A DNA stretch of 64,000 bases from Xaviernesmea rhizosphaerae (GTDB lineage Bacteria; Pseudomonadota; Alphaproteobacteria; Rhizobiales; Rhizobiaceae): NCBI RefSeq assembly GCF_001938945.1, contig NZ_MKIO01000024.1:228095-292094 (forward strand), read 5' to 3'. Position numbers and translations under genes: made by a program. Each line of letters opens with the position of its first letter. The stretch's first letter is position 1. The notes below the pieces were generated by a model. It searched no databases. It was given only the letters and a program-made list of their open reading frames with translations, and had not been told where the DNA came from. Shown in pieces: positions 10,574 to 20,271 of this stretch.

Positions 10574-11010
10574 CAGGCCGAACGCGGCGGCGGTTCGAGC
10601 CCGCCCATGCGGCAGACCTCGTCCCATTCCGCCTCGGTCACCGGCTGCACCGAAAGCCGCATGGAGGTGACCAGCGACATGGAGGCGAGCGCCGGATTGG
10701 CCTTGATCGCCTTGAGGCTGACGGGCTTCGGCATGTCGCAGACGGCGCGGATGTCGACGCAGTCCCAGCGGGCATCGCCATCCGCGGTGGAATCCGGGTG
10801 GGAGAGCGCGCAGACCTCGGTGATGCCGACGATCTCCAGCCCCTCGTTGGAATGGTAGAAAAAGCCCTTGTCGCCGAGCTTCATCGCCCGCATGTGGTTG
10901 CGGGCGAGATAGTTGCGCACACCGGTCCATTCGGTGCCGGCCGCGCCGGCCTCCTTCTGCATGGCCCAGGACCATTTGAACGGCTCGGACTTGTAGAGCC
11001 AATAGGCCAT
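10573..11010 (-). CDS. EVE domain-containing protein
   Basis: 145 residues forming a single EVE domain (PUA-like fold): MAYWLYKSEP at the start, WTGVRNYLARNHMRAMKLGDKGFFYHS in the middle, and a conserved tail with SMSLVTSMRLSVQPV. EVE proteins bind modified bases in DNA or RNA, and relatives of this compact type include thymocyte nuclear protein 1. The bacterial role is not settled. It follows the YciI-like gene by three bases, so the two are cotranscribed. Its stop codon lies in an intergenic palindrome. Confidence 0.88.
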   Translation of the reverse strand: MAYWLYKSEPFKWSWAMQKEAGAAGTEWTGVRNYLARNHMRAMKLGDKGFFYHSNEGLEIVGITEVCALSHPDSTADGDARWDCVDIRAVCDMPKPVSLKAIKANPALASMSLVTSMRLSVQPVTEAEWDEVCRMGGLEPPPRSA

Positions 11011-11013
11011 CGA

Positions 11014-11307
11014 TCAGGCTCCCGGCTTGTTGAAGACCCAGTTGAACGGCTTGATCTCGACGGCGGCGAACAGGCCGGCCTTGGCATAGGGGTCGCCATC
11101 GGCCAGCGCCCGCGCGGCTTCGGCATCGGCCGCCTCGACGATGACGAGGCTGCCCACCGGCGCGCCGTCGGGCGAGAGGAAGGGGCCGGCCATCTTGAGA
11201 ATGCCCTTGGCGTTCAGCCCGTCGAGATAGGCGACATGTTCCGGCCGGGTGTCCATCCGCAGCTGCAGGGCGTCCGGCTTGTCGGTGCAGAGAAAGGCAA
11301 AGAGCAT
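11014..11307 (-). CDS. YciI-like protein
   Basis: 97 residues of the YciI/YCII family, a ferredoxin-like alpha-beta fold. Visible features are MLFAFLCTDKPDALQLRM, the RPEHVAYLDGL segment containing the conserved histidine, GPFLSPDGAPVGSLVI, and DPYAKAGLFAAVEIKPFNWVF at the end. The reaction is unknown for most members; some act as small dehalogenase- or hydrolase-like enzymes. AAGGA is eight bases upstream of the ATG. It sits between gpsA and the EVE gene, all on the minus strand, so tsaD-gpsA-yciI-EVE may form one operon. Confidence 0.85.
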   Translation of the reverse strand: MLFAFLCTDKPDALQLRMDTRPEHVAYLDGLNAKGILKMAGPFLSPDGAPVGSLVIVEAADAEAARALADGDPYAKAGLFAAVEIKPFNWVFNKPGA

Positions 11308-11355
11308 GGCAGCAGTCCTTGTCGGGGGTTGAGAGTGTCGCCGGCTTGCGGCCGG

Positions 11356-12378
11356 CTATTCCTGGGTGATCGGCCGGCTCATCAGCGCGTCCACGGCGGC
11401 GCGGATGTCGAAGCCGCCGTCGATGATGGCGGCGACGGCCTGGGTGATGGGCATCTCGACGCCACGCGCGGCGGCATCCTGGGCTGCGACGCTCGCGGCC
11501 AGTGCGCCTTCCACCAGCTCTCGGCCCGCCGCTTCGCGGGCCGCGCCGCCGCGGCCGAGCGCGATGCCGTAGCGCAGATTGCGCGACTGGTGGCTGGTGC
11601 CGGTCAGAACGAGATCGCCGAGGCCGGATAGGCCGCGCACGGTATCGGCGACGCCGCCGCGCGCCGTGACCAGGCGCGACATTTCCGCAAGCCCCCGGGA
11701 AATCATCGCCGCGCGGGCGGATTCGCCGAGGCCGGCGCCCTCGATGATGCCGCAGGCGATCGCCAGAACATTCTTCAGCGCCCCGCCGAGCTGGACGCCG
11801 ACGCGGTCGGTGGAGGCGTAGAGGCGGAAGGTCGGGCCGCTCAGCCGCGTGGCGATCGCATGCGCCTGCTCCGCGCTGGCTGCGGCGAGCGTCATCGCCG
11901 TCGGCAGGCCCCGGGCGATGTCGGCGGCAAAGCCGGGTCCGGAGAGCACGGCGATGTCGTCGCGATGCAGCTGCTCGCCGACGACCTCCGTCAGCAGACG
12001 GCCGGTCTCGCGCTCCAGCCCCTTGGCGCAGACGACGACATCCGCCCGGCGCGCGATCACGGGCAGCAGCGCGCGGGCCATATCCCCTTGCGCCTGCGAG
12101 GGCACGGCCAGAAGCACGGTGCCGGCCTGCTCGATGGCATCGGGTTCGGCGGTGACGATCAGGCCTTCCGGCAGGGCGATGCCGGGCAGGGCGTCTTCGT
12201 TGCGGCCGCTCGCCTTGAAATCCTCCACCTGGCTTTCGCGCCGGCTGAGCAGGATCACCCGGCGCGGGGTGGGGCCGCCGGCCTGCAGGGCCGCCACGGC
12301 CAGCGCCGTGCCGAAGGCGCCCGCGCCGATCACGGCAACGCTGTTGGCATCCAGGGGGCGCTCGCTCAGGGTCTCCAT
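11356..12378 (-). CDS. gpsA: Glycerol-3-phosphate dehydrogenase [NAD(P)+]
   Basis: A 340-residue cytoplasmic enzyme reducing dihydroxyacetone phosphate to sn-glycerol 3-phosphate for phospholipid synthesis. The Rossmann motif [12 protein letters not shown] is near residues 16-27, the catalytic lysine region is [14 protein letters not shown], and NAD-binding VCAKGLE and VLSGPGFA are present. Of two nearby ATGs I choose 12378, because CTGGAG is six bases upstream; the ATG at 12384 abuts that GGAG with no spacer. It is 73 bases downstream of tsaD, a gene pairing common in rhizobia. Confidence 0.95.
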   Translation of the reverse strand: METLSERPLDANSVAVIGAGAFGTALAVAALQAGGPTPRRVILLSRRESQVEDFKASGRNEDALPGIALPEGLIVTAEPDAIEQAGTVLLAVPSQAQGDMARALLPVIARRADVVVCAKGLERETGRLLTEVVGEQLHRDDIAVLSGPGFAADIARGLPTAMTLAAASAEQAHAIATRLSGPTFRLYASTDRVGVQLGGALKNVLAIACGIIEGAGLGESARAAMISRGLAEMSRLVTARGGVADTVRGLSGLGDLVLTGTSHQSRNLRYGIALGRGGAAREAAGRELVEGALAASVAAQDAAARGVEMPITQAVAAIIDGGFDIRAAVDALMSRPITQE

Positions 12379-12451
12379 GCGCATCTCCAGGTTCGACGGA
12401 GGAGGGCCGGCCGGCCGTGCCTCGCTGGCAGGTATCGGGGGATCAGGCGGC

Positions 12452-13546
12452 TCACGCCTTGGCGCCGCGCTTGCCGTAACCGATCAGCGCTTCGGCCTTG
12501 GCATCGAGCGGCCAGCGCGAGCGGGGCGAAGCCGAAAGGGGATCGGGCGCAAGGTCGAACGCCAGGCGTTCCGCGCCGGCCCAGGCGATCATCGCCGCAT
12601 TGTCGGTGCACAGCGACATCGGCGGCGCGACAAAGCGCACGCCGTGCTCAGTGCAGAGCCCCTGCAGCATCTGGCGGATCGCCTTGTTGGCGGCCACGCC
12701 GCCGGCCACCACCAGCGCCGGCGCGCCTTGCGGAAGCTGGCGGTAGCGGGCAAGGCCGCGGCCGATCCGGTCCTTCAGCGTGCGGGTGATCGCCTTCTGG
12801 AAGGAGGCGCAGATATCGGCCACGTCCTGATCGCTTAACGGCGCAATCGCCTGCGCGGCCTGGCGCACGGCCGTCTTCAGGCCGGAAAAGGAAAAGTCGA
12901 GCCGCGCCTCGCCCACCAGCGGCCGGGGAAAGGCGAAGCGGTCGGCATCGCCCGTGAGTGCGGCCGCCTCCACCGCCGGCCCGCCGGGATAGGGCAGGCC
13001 GAGCAGCTTGGCGGTCTTGTCGAAGGCCTCGCCCAGCGCGTCGTCGATGGTGGTGCCCCAGCGCTCATAATCACCGATGCCCTTGACCAGAACCAGCTGC
13101 GTATGCCCGCCCGAGACGAGCAGCATCAGATAGGGAAAGGCCAGCCCATCGGTCAGCCGCGCCGTCAGCGCATGGCCTTCCAGATGGTTGATGGCATAGA
13201 GCGGCTTGCCGGCGGCGCGCGCGATGGCCTTGCCGGTCATCAGCCCGACCAGAAGGCCGCCGATCAGCCCGGGACCAGCGGTCGCGGCCACCGCATCCAC
13301 ATCCCCCAGCGTGACGCCCGCTTGCGCCAGAGCCGCCTTGACCAGTCCGTCCAACGCATCGACATGGGCGCGCGCGGCGATTTCCGGCACCACGCCGCCA
13401 TAGGCGCTGTGCTCGGCGATCTGGCTCAGCACGACATCGGAGACGATGCGGCCGGTTCCATCCGGCGCGCGGGCGACCACGGCGGCGGCGGTCTCGTCGC
13501 AGCTCGTCTCGATGCCGAGGATGAGGCTGTCGCGCATCTCAGTCAT
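12452..13546 (-). CDS. tsaD: tRNA N6-adenosine threonylcarbamoyltransferase
   Basis: TsaD (older names Gcp, YgjD), 364 residues, transferring the threonylcarbamoyl group to A37 of ANN-decoding tRNAs together with TsaB and TsaE. The ASKHA-fold start [16 protein letters not shown], the metal-binding [10 protein letters not shown] (His121, His125), the substrate loop [13 protein letters not shown] and [11 protein letters not shown] are all present. An alternative ATG three codons in cannot be excluded. It is divergent from hemC, with 153 bases between the starts. Confidence 0.96.
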   Translation of the reverse strand: MTEMRDSLILGIETSCDETAAAVVARAPDGTGRIVSDVVLSQIAEHSAYGGVVPEIAARAHVDALDGLVKAALAQAGVTLGDVDAVAATAGPGLIGGLLVGLMTGKAIARAAGKPLYAINHLEGHALTARLTDGLAFPYLMLLVSGGHTQLVLVKGIGDYERWGTTIDDALGEAFDKTAKLLGLPYPGGPAVEAAALTGDADRFAFPRPLVGEARLDFSFSGLKTAVRQAAQAIAPLSDQDVADICASFQKAITRTLKDRIGRGLARYRQLPQGAPALVVAGGVAANKAIRQMLQGLCTEHGVRFVAPPMSLCTDNAAMIAWAGAERLAFDLAPDPLSASPRSRWPLDAKAEALIGYGKRGAKA

Positions 13547-13699
13547 GGCAGGCAGGTCTGGAAGAGCAGGTCTGGCATCGCAGGTCTTGCGCGAACGACA
13601 GGGGCGCGCGCGTCCTCAAAAGGTTGAACCGGGGCAGAAAGGTTGCGGGGGCGGGCAAAGCTCGGTACATCGGCTTCCGGTAACAACGGATCGCATGGG

Positions 13700-14629
13700 A
13701 TGCAAACGAAACCTTTCCGCATCGGCACGCGCGGCAGCCCGCTGGCGCTCGCCCAGGCTTTCGAGACCCGCGACCGGCTGATGGCCGCCCATGGTCTCGA
13801 CGACCATATGTTCGAGATCGTGGTGATGTCGACGGCGGGCGACCGCATCACCGATCGCGCGCTGGCCGACATCGGCGGCAAGGGGCTCTTCACCCAGGAG
13901 CTCGAGGACAAGCTCCTGTCGGGCGATCTCGATTTCGCCGTGCACTCCTCCAAGGACATGCCGACCCATCTGCCGGATGGCCTGTTCCTCTCCGCCTTTC
14001 TGCCGCGCGAGGATGCCCGTGACGCCTTCATCGGCCGGGCAGGGCCGAAGCTTCTCGAACTGCCCGAAGGGTCGGTGATCGGCTCGGCCTCGCTGCGCCG
14101 CCAGGCGCTGATCCGCCGGCTGCGGCCGGACCTGTCCGTGGTGGTCTATCGCGGCGCGGTGGAGACCCGGCTGCGCAAGCTGGACGAGGGGCAGGTGGAC
14201 GGCACGCTGCTGGCGCTGGCGGGGCTTAAGCGCATCGGCCGCACCGATGTCGTCACCGAGATCCTCGATCCGCATGAATTTCCCCCTGCGCCGGCGCAAG
14301 GCGCGATCTGCATCGAGAGCCGCAAGGGCGATGCCCGCGTCGGCGCGCTGATCGAGCCGATCAACGACATCGCCACTTTCGAAGCGGTCACCTGCGAGCG
14401 GGCGTTTCTCGCCGCGCTCGACGGCTCCTGCCGCACGCCGATCGCCGGCTTCGCCAGCTCCGACGGCACAACCATCCGCTTTTCCGGCATGATCCTGACG
14501 CCCGACGGCAGCCGCCATCACCGCGTCGAGCGGGAGGGGCGGGCCTCCGATCCCGAAGCGATCGGCCGGGCGGCGGGCGAGGCGGTGAAGGCCGAGGCGG
14601 GGCCGGATTTCTTCGCCAGCTGGAGCTGA
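13700..14629 (+). CDS. hemC: Hydroxymethylbilane synthase (porphobilinogen deaminase)
   Basis: A 309-residue cytoplasmic enzyme joining four porphobilinogens into hydroxymethylbilane. The start [20 protein letters not shown], the catalytic HSSKDMP loop (residues 82-88) and the dipyrromethane-cofactor cysteine Cys244 in [10 protein letters not shown] are intact. I set the start at 13700; upstream frame extension to 13643 adds 19 unconserved residues. It leads a plus-strand run hemC-hemD-mitofilin-hemY and is divergent from tsaD. The ribosome-binding site is weak. Confidence 0.95.
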   Translation: MQTKPFRIGTRGSPLALAQAFETRDRLMAAHGLDDHMFEIVVMSTAGDRITDRALADIGGKGLFTQELEDKLLSGDLDFAVHSSKDMPTHLPDGLFLSAFLPREDARDAFIGRAGPKLLELPEGSVIGSASLRRQALIRRLRPDLSVVVYRGAVETRLRKLDEGQVDGTLLALAGLKRIGRTDVVTEILDPHEFPPAPAQGAICIESRKGDARVGALIEPINDIATFEAVTCERAFLAALDGSCRTPIAGFASSDGTTIRFSGMILTPDGSRHHRVEREGRASDPEAIGRAAGEAVKAEAGPDFFASWS

Positions 14630-14633
14630 GCCG

Positions 14634-15377
14634 ATGCGGGTGCTGGTCACCCGGCCGGCGCCCGCTTGCGCGCGCACGGCGGCAAGGCTCGCCGAACGCG
14701 GCCATCACCCCATCCTCCTGCCGCTGACCGAGGCGCGGCATGATGCCGCAGCGGTGCAATCCGCGCTGTCGCAGCCGTTCCCGGCCCTGGCGCTCACCAG
14801 CGGCGAGGCCGTAGCGGCGCTGTCGATCCTGCCCGATGCCGCTTCCAGGATCGGCGCCCGGCCTGTCTTCTGCGTGGGGGCTGCGACGGCGCGGGCCGCG
14901 CGCACGCTCGGCCTCTCCCAGGTGATCACCGGTCCGGGCGATGGCGAGGGTCTTGCGCACGAAATTCTGGCCCGGGAGACGCTGGCCCGCTCCAGCATTG
15001 CAGCGCGGCATGCGGAGGGCGCGCCGCCGCTCCTCTATCTCGCGGGTCGGCCGAGGGCTCCGGCCTTCGAGGCGGCTCTGGCCGAAGCAGGTCTCGCCGT
15101 GGTCACGGTCGAGGCCTATGCGATGCAGGCCTGCCCGATCGATGCCGGCCGCCTGCGCGCAGCCGTGGTTGGGCAGGCGCCGCAGGCCGCGCTGTTCTAT
15201 TCGCGGGAGGCGCCCCTACGGCTGGCGGCGCTGGCGGTGGAGCAGGCGCTCGTGCCTGCCTTTTGCCGCATTCTTTGCATGAGCCCGCGCGTGGCCGATG
15301 CCGTTCCCGCCGCATGGGGGCCTGTTCTGGTGCCGCCATCGCCTGACGAGGACACTCTTCTTGCCCTTCTGGCCTGA
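14634..15377 (+). CDS. hemD: Uroporphyrinogen-III synthase
   Basis: A 247-residue HemD-type protein that cyclises hydroxymethylbilane with D-ring inversion. The family is poorly conserved; visible markers are MRVLVTRPAPACARTAARL, the LALTSGEAVAAL segment, VGAATARAARTLG, LYLAGRPRAPAFEAAL, and ALFYSREAPLRLAALA. Starting four bases after the hemC stop, it is translationally close to it, which supports the call more than sequence alone. Confidence 0.9.
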   Translation: MRVLVTRPAPACARTAARLAERGHHPILLPLTEARHDAAAVQSALSQPFPALALTSGEAVAALSILPDAASRIGARPVFCVGAATARAARTLGLSQVITGPGDGEGLAHEILARETLARSSIAARHAEGAPPLLYLAGRPRAPAFEAALAEAGLAVVTVEAYAMQACPIDAGRLRAAVVGQAPQAALFYSREAPLRLAALAVEQALVPAFCRILCMSPRVADAVPAAWGPVLVPPSPDEDTLLALLA

Positions 15378-15627
15378 GATTTCCGGCTTTGCGCAAAGAA
15401 GCATGGGACGTCTTTCACCAAATCGCCGGAAAGGGCTTTTCCTCTTGGGGGCAGGTCTCTACCTTCTGACAGTGGACGATCATGGACGGCACGCGCCCGG
15501 CCGGCCCGAATGGCCGCCGCAAGGCCGCTCCTGATCCCTCGAGCCCCCGCATTCGCGGCGGCCGGTGCGCCGCCCGGCAGGAGAGCCGGCGCGCCCCGCC
15601 CGCCGCATCTCAAGACGAGAGACGATC

Positions 15628-17040
15628 ATGGAACCGGAAAAGCCGCCACGTCGCCAGACGTCCGACAAGACACCGACGACCATCGACCTGACGGCCGACA
15701 GGCTCCCGTCGCAGAACGGGGCTGCCGAGGATGCCGCTGCGGACACGGCCGCCGCTGCCGGCAAGCCTGAGGCGGACAAGGTTTCCGACATCAAGCCGGC
15801 GAATCCCGCTCCCACCCAGTCCGCATCGACCGTGCTGGCGAGCGATGCGGCCAGCCCGGCAGACAAGACGACCGACAAGGGCGCAGACAAGGTGGCTGCC
15901 AAGACTGCGTCCGATCCGCTCAAGGCCGATCCTCTCAAGGCAGGCCCCTCCAAGGCGGGCGATCCGCTCGCGGCGCCGTCTTCCGGGGCGCAGGCCGCCC
16001 CGGTGCGGGCTTGGGACAGGCCGAGCGATCTTCCGGGCGCCAGCAAGCCGGGCACCTCCGCCAGCACGGCGCAGAAGGATGCTTCAGCCAAGGACGACAA
16101 GGCCGCCCGGACAGGCCCGGCGTCGACGACCGGCTCGGCGTCGACGACTGCCTCGTCCTCCGTTCCGCCGTCGGGCGCTACGGCGACGGGCGCGGGCAGG
16201 AGTGGGGCCGGCGGCTCGAATGGTTCGGGCGCCAAGGGGTTGGCCGCGGGTATTCTCGGCGGATTGATCGTGCTGATTGGCGCAGGTGCGCTGCAATATG
16301 GCGGCATCTTGCCGTCACTCTCGCCGGATAGCCGGCAGAATTCCGAGGAAATCGAGGCGCTGCGCGGCGAGATCGCCCGGGTGGAGCAGGGCGCCGGCCA
16401 GATCACGGCGCTCAAGGGAACGGTGGACGCGCTGCAGGCGCAGATCGCCGCCCTGCGCCAGGCGGATGACGCCATGACGGCGCGGGTCGAGGCGGCCGAG
16501 CGCAAGGCCGAGGCCCCGACGAGCGAGGTGCAGCTGGCGCGCGCGGTGGCCGTTGCCGCGCTGAAGACGGCGATCGACCGGGGCGGTCCGTTCCAGTCGG
16601 AGCTTGAGGCCGCAAAAGCGGTCAATCCGGACGAGGCGGCCTTGGGCGAGCTTTCTGCCGATGCCAGCGGCGGCCTGCCGTCGCGGCGCGAGCTGGTCGA
16701 TAGCTTCCCCGCCGTGGCGGACCGGATGCTCTCGGCGGTGCGTACTCCGGGCAGCACGGACGGCGGCTTCTTGACGCGGCTGATGGGCAGCGCCGAAAGC
16801 CTCGTGCGGATGCGCCCGGTCGGCGACCCCAAGGGAAACGAGCCCGCCGATATCGTGGCGAGGATCGAGAACCGCCTGTCGAGCGGCGACCTGCGGGGCG
16901 CCCAGGCCGAATGGCAGGGTCTGCCCGAGGCCGCGCAAGCTGCGGGCAAGAGCTTCAAGGACCAGCTCGACCAGCGCCTGCGGGTCGAGGAGATCGTCGG
17001 CCGACTGATGGCTGGCGCCACCGCAGCCAAGCAAGGGTAA
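15628..17040 (+). CDS. Mitofilin-family inner-membrane protein
   Basis: 470 residues. An Ala/Ser/Pro/Lys-rich disordered N-terminal part, probably cytoplasmic (to about residue 200), leads to one membrane helix (LAAGILGGLIVLIGAGAL, about 206-223), a coiled coil (about 235-295, SEEIEALRGEIARVEQG onward), and a C-terminal helical domain with DIVARIENRLSSGDLRGAQAEW, the mitofilin signature region. Alphaproteobacterial mitofilins are the bacterial relatives of Mic60, which shapes mitochondrial cristae. I chose the ATG at 15628, preceded by GAGAG; upstream sequence in frame is arginine/proline-rich and unlikely to be translated. Position between hemD and hemY is typical. Confidence 0.87.
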   Translation: MEPEKPPRRQTSDKTPTTIDLTADRLPSQNGAAEDAAADTAAAAGKPEADKVSDIKPANPAPTQSASTVLASDAASPADKTTDKGADKVAAKTASDPLKADPLKAGPSKAGDPLAAPSSGAQAAPVRAWDRPSDLPGASKPGTSASTAQKDASAKDDKAARTGPASTTGSASTTASSSVPPSGATATGAGRSGAGGSNGSGAKGLAAGILGGLIVLIGAGALQYGGILPSLSPDSRQNSEEIEALRGEIARVEQGAGQITALKGTVDALQAQIAALRQADDAMTARVEAAERKAEAPTSEVQLARAVAVAALKTAIDRGGPFQSELEAAKAVNPDEAALGELSADASGGLPSRRELVDSFPAVADRMLSAVRTPGSTDGGFLTRLMGSAESLVRMRPVGDPKGNEPADIVARIENRLSSGDLRGAQAEWQGLPEAAQAAGKSFKDQLDQRLRVEEIVGRLMAGATAAKQG

Positions 17041-17053
17041 GGCAAGAGCGATC

Positions 17054-18853
17054 ATGATCAAAATCCTGTTCTACGTCCTGATCGTCCTCGGCCTGGCTGC
17101 CGGCTTTTCCTGGCTGGCCGACCGCCCTGGCGACGTGACGCTGGTCTTCGATGGCCAGCGCATAGAAACCAGCCTGGTGGTGGCGGCCGCCGCGCTCATC
17201 CTGCTTGTGGTTGCGATCATCGTGGCCATCTGGCTCGTGCGCACGCTCATCGGCTCGCCCGGTGCCGTCAGCCGCTTCTGGCGCCGGCGCCGGCGCGATC
17301 GCGGCTATGAGGCGCTGTCTGCCGGCCTGGTGGCGGCCGGATCCGGCGATGCCGTGCAGGCCCGCAAGATGGGCGCCAAGGCGCGCAGCCTTCTCGGCGC
17401 GCGGCGCGAGCCGCTGGTGCATCTCCTGGAAGCGCAGACGGCGCTGCTCGACGGCCGGCACGACGATGCCCGCCGCGCCTTCGAGGTCATGTCCGAGCAG
17501 GACGAGACCAAGGCGCTGGGTCTGCGCGGTCTTTATCTCGAAGCCAAGCGGCTGGGGGCCGACGAGGCGGCCCGCCAATATGCCGCAAAGGCAGCCGAAG
17601 GCGCGCCGCAGCTCGGCTGGGCCGTTCTGGCCACGCTGGACGAGCGCGCGCGCGCCGGCGACTGGGACGAGGCGCTGCGCCTTCTCGAAGTCAGCCGTCG
17701 CCACCGCGCGATCGACAAGCGCGAATTCCGCCACAAGCGGGCGACGCTCCTGACCGCGCGGGCCCGCGCCGAAATGGACAATGATCCGCGCACCGCGCGC
17801 GACGATGCCCTGACCGCGCTGAAACTCGATCCGGGTCTCGTGCCCGCTGCGGTGGTCGCCGCGAGCGTCTTCTACCGGCAGAGCAGCCCGCGCCGCGCCG
17901 CGAGCGTGCTCGAACGATCCTGGCGACACATGCCGCATCCCGATGTGGCAGAGACCTATCTGCGCGCCCGCTCTGGCGAAAGCGCGCTCGACCGGCTGAA
18001 GCGCGCCCGCAAACTGGAGGCGATCCGGCCGGGCAATCCGGTCGCGCTGCTGGCGGTGGCAAAGAGCGCGCTCGAGGCGCGCGACCTCCAGCTGGCGCGC
18101 GAAAAGGCGGAAGCGGCTGCCCGGCTCGAGCCGACGGAATCCGTGTTCCTGCTGCTGGCCGATATCGAGCAGGTGGAAACCAATGATGACGGCCGCATCC
18201 GCCACTGGATGACGCAGGCGCTGAAAAGCCTGCCCGACCCGGTCTGGACGGCCGATGGGCTGACCTCGCAGGAATGGCTGCCGGTTCATCCGGTGACCGG
18301 CGCGCTCGGCGTGTTTGAGTGGAAGCGGCCGACCCGCGCCTTTTCCGGCCGGATCGAGGAAGGACGCGCGCTGTCGGGCGAGGAGGCGATCCGTTCGCTG
18401 CCGCCGCTGACGCCGGCGGCAAAGACGCCTTATGCCGCGCCGCAGCCGGCCGAGACGCGTGCGACCAGTGAGGTGGCGAAGGGCGAGCACGTAGCATCCG
18501 CGCCGGCGCCTGCTGAAAAGGAGCCGGCCGCACCTTCTACCGCACCCAAGCCGCAGGAGCCGGCCGCCAAGCCGGTTGCAGCCGTGCCCGTGCCGAGCGA
18601 ATCGGTGATCGTCCCCGAGCCGGCCCCCGCTGCCGAGCCCGTGGGCAAGCCTGCCGTGGATCCTGCTGCCAAGGCCGCTCCTGCGCAGCTGAAGCCGCAG
18701 CCGGCGCAGCCCTATGATGTGCCCTCACGCCGCGATGGGCAGGGCGGATCGAAGAATGGCGCGCCTGTGGAGCCGTTTTTTGGCCGGCCGCCGGATGATC
18801 CTGGCGTTCGGACGGAAAAACCGCTTGAAAATGCATCCATGCGTCTGTTCTGA
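17054..18853 (+). CDS. hemY: HemY-type tetratricopeptide membrane protein
   Basis: A 599-residue HemY N-terminal-domain protein. Two membrane helices (about residues 4-22 and 43-66) precede a helical TPR region (about 95-400) with LGLRGLYLEAKRLG, WAVLATLDERARAGDWDEALRLL, and LVPAAVVAASVFYRQ. After about residue 440 the sequence becomes a Pro/Ala/Lys-rich low-complexity tail. In enterobacteria HemY is linked to late haem synthesis; in alphaproteobacteria its function is unproven. It is unrelated to Bacillus protoporphyrinogen oxidase of the same name. It starts 13 bases after the mitofilin gene, so cotranscription is likely. Confidence 0.9.
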   Translation: MIKILFYVLIVLGLAAGFSWLADRPGDVTLVFDGQRIETSLVVAAAALILLVVAIIVAIWLVRTLIGSPGAVSRFWRRRRRDRGYEALSAGLVAAGSGDAVQARKMGAKARSLLGARREPLVHLLEAQTALLDGRHDDARRAFEVMSEQDETKALGLRGLYLEAKRLGADEAARQYAAKAAEGAPQLGWAVLATLDERARAGDWDEALRLLEVSRRHRAIDKREFRHKRATLLTARARAEMDNDPRTARDDALTALKLDPGLVPAAVVAASVFYRQSSPRRAASVLERSWRHMPHPDVAETYLRARSGESALDRLKRARKLEAIRPGNPVALLAVAKSALEARDLQLAREKAEAAARLEPTESVFLLLADIEQVETNDDGRIRHWMTQALKSLPDPVWTADGLTSQEWLPVHPVTGALGVFEWKRPTRAFSGRIEEGRALSGEEAIRSLPPLTPAAKTPYAAPQPAETRATSEVAKGEHVASAPAPAEKEPAAPSTAPKPQEPAAKPVAAVPVPSESVIVPEPAPAAEPVGKPAVDPAAKAAPAQLKPQPAQPYDVPSRRDGQGGSKNGAPVEPFFGRPPDDPGVRTEKPLENASMRLF

Positions 18854-18910
18854 TATCGCAACCGCGAAGGGCCCCAGCCAGAGGGGCCGGCGGAACGGTC
18901 AGAGGCATGA

Positions 18911-19399
18911 ATGTTTGAACGCTTGCGTCACTTTATCGACAGCCTCACGGGTCCGGCAGCGCCGGGCCCGCTTTTGTCCGAGGACTATCGCGTCGCCATC
19001 ATCGCTCTCTGCCTCCAGGTGATGGAGGCCGACGGCATCGTCAGCGCGGCGGAGCAGGCGGTGATGCGCCAGAAGGTGATGGAGGCCTACCAGCTCGACG
19101 CGCCGACCTTCGAGGCGCTGCTGGCCGCCGGCGAGAGCGCCGAAAGCGTGGCGATCGACTATTTCCGCTTCACCTCCGAGATCAAACGGCATCTGGACGA
19201 GGACCAGTGCGTGGCCCTGATCGGCATGCTCTGGGAGATCGTCTATGCCGATGGCAGCCGCAGCGAGATGGAGGATCACGTGATCTGGCGGGTGGCCGAT
19301 CTCCTTGGCGTGTCCGGCCGAGACCGGATCATGAAACGGCAGGAGGCCGCCCGCACGCATGAGCATGCCGAGGACGATTCCAGCCTCGTACAACAATAA
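18911..19399 (+). CDS. TerB-like (tellurite resistance TerB fold) protein
   Basis: 162 residues, one all-helical TerB-type domain. The features are DYRVAIIALCLQVMEADGIVSAAEQ near the start and LWEIVYADGSRSEMEDHVIWRVADLLGVS, the two acidic half-repeats expected in TerB/DjlA-N domains that bind metal ions. Despite the family name, no tellurite genes are nearby, so a general metal-binding or scaffold role is more likely. AGAGG precedes the ATG. It lies between hemY and a glutamine amidotransferase on the plus strand, probably in the same long unit. Confidence 0.85.
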   Translation: MFERLRHFIDSLTGPAAPGPLLSEDYRVAIIALCLQVMEADGIVSAAEQAVMRQKVMEAYQLDAPTFEALLAAGESAESVAIDYFRFTSEIKRHLDEDQCVALIGMLWEIVYADGSRSEMEDHVIWRVADLLGVSGRDRIMKRQEAARTHEHAEDDSSLVQQ

Positions 19400-19447
19400 A
19401 AGGGGCCGTGCCGGCGCGGGCCGACGGCACGGGCGGAAAGGACCGCC

Positions 19448-20197
19448 ATGACGCGCAAGACCATCGATAGCGGGCAAAGACCGGGCAAGCGGCCTGTTCT
19501 TGCCGTGCTGCATCAGGAGCGCTCCAGCGCCGGCCGTGTCGGCCAGATCCTGGCCGAACGGGGCTTTGCGCTCGACATCCGCCGCCCGGCGCTGGGCGAT
19601 CCCTTGCCGCAGACGCTGGCCGGTCATTCAGGCGCGATCGTCTTCGGCGGTCCGATGAGCGCCAATGATCCCGACCCCTTCATCCGCGCGGAAATCGACT
19701 TCATCGGCGTGGCGCTGAAGGAAAATGCGCCGTTTCTCGGCATCTGCCTGGGCGCGCAGATGCTTGTGCGCCAGCTCGGCGGGCTGGTGGCGCCGCATCC
19801 CGACGGGCTGACGGAGATTGGCTGGTATCCGCTGGAGGCCACCGAGCGCGGCCGCCAGATCCTGCCGGCCTGGCCTGCCATGGTCTATCATTTCCATCGC
19901 GAGGGTTTCGCGCTGCCCGAGGGCGCCGAGCGGCTGGCCACGGCCGAGCACTATCCGAACCAAGCCTTCCGCTATGGCGAGAACGCCTGGGGCATCCAGT
20001 TTCACGGCGAGCTGACGCGGGCGATGATGCATCGCTGGGTCGTCTACGGCGCCAGCCGCTTCGAGCTCCCCAATGCCCAGCTCGGCGCACGGCATCTGGA
20101 AGGCCGGTTCGACTACGACGCCCCCCTGCGGCAGTTCATGGAGAGCTTCCTGCAGCTGGTCTTCGAGCGGGCAGAGGCTGGCTGCGCCGCCGCCTGA
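19448..20197 (+). CDS. Class I glutamine amidotransferase (GMP-synthase-like)
   Basis: 249 residues with a complete triad: nucleophile Cys100 in GICLGAQML, His186 and Glu188 in WGIQFHGELT. The oxyanion region IVFGGPMSAND is also present. It is a stand-alone amidotransferase similar to the GMP-synthase N-terminal domain, with no synthetase domain attached, so it is not GuaA. Related proteins include gamma-glutamyl hydrolases; the substrate cannot be read from the sequence. AAAGGA lies just upstream of the ATG. Confidence 0.87.
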   Translation: MTRKTIDSGQRPGKRPVLAVLHQERSSAGRVGQILAERGFALDIRRPALGDPLPQTLAGHSGAIVFGGPMSANDPDPFIRAEIDFIGVALKENAPFLGICLGAQMLVRQLGGLVAPHPDGLTEIGWYPLEATERGRQILPAWPAMVYHFHREGFALPEGAERLATAEHYPNQAFRYGENAWGIQFHGELTRAMMHRWVVYGASRFELPNAQLGARHLEGRFDYDAPLRQFMESFLQLVFERAEAGCAAA

Positions 20198-20271
20198 CGG
20201 AGAGGGTTGAACATCTGCCGAGCTGGAGGGCCTGTCATGGATTCTTCGCCTCTCCATCGTAAGGCGGGACC

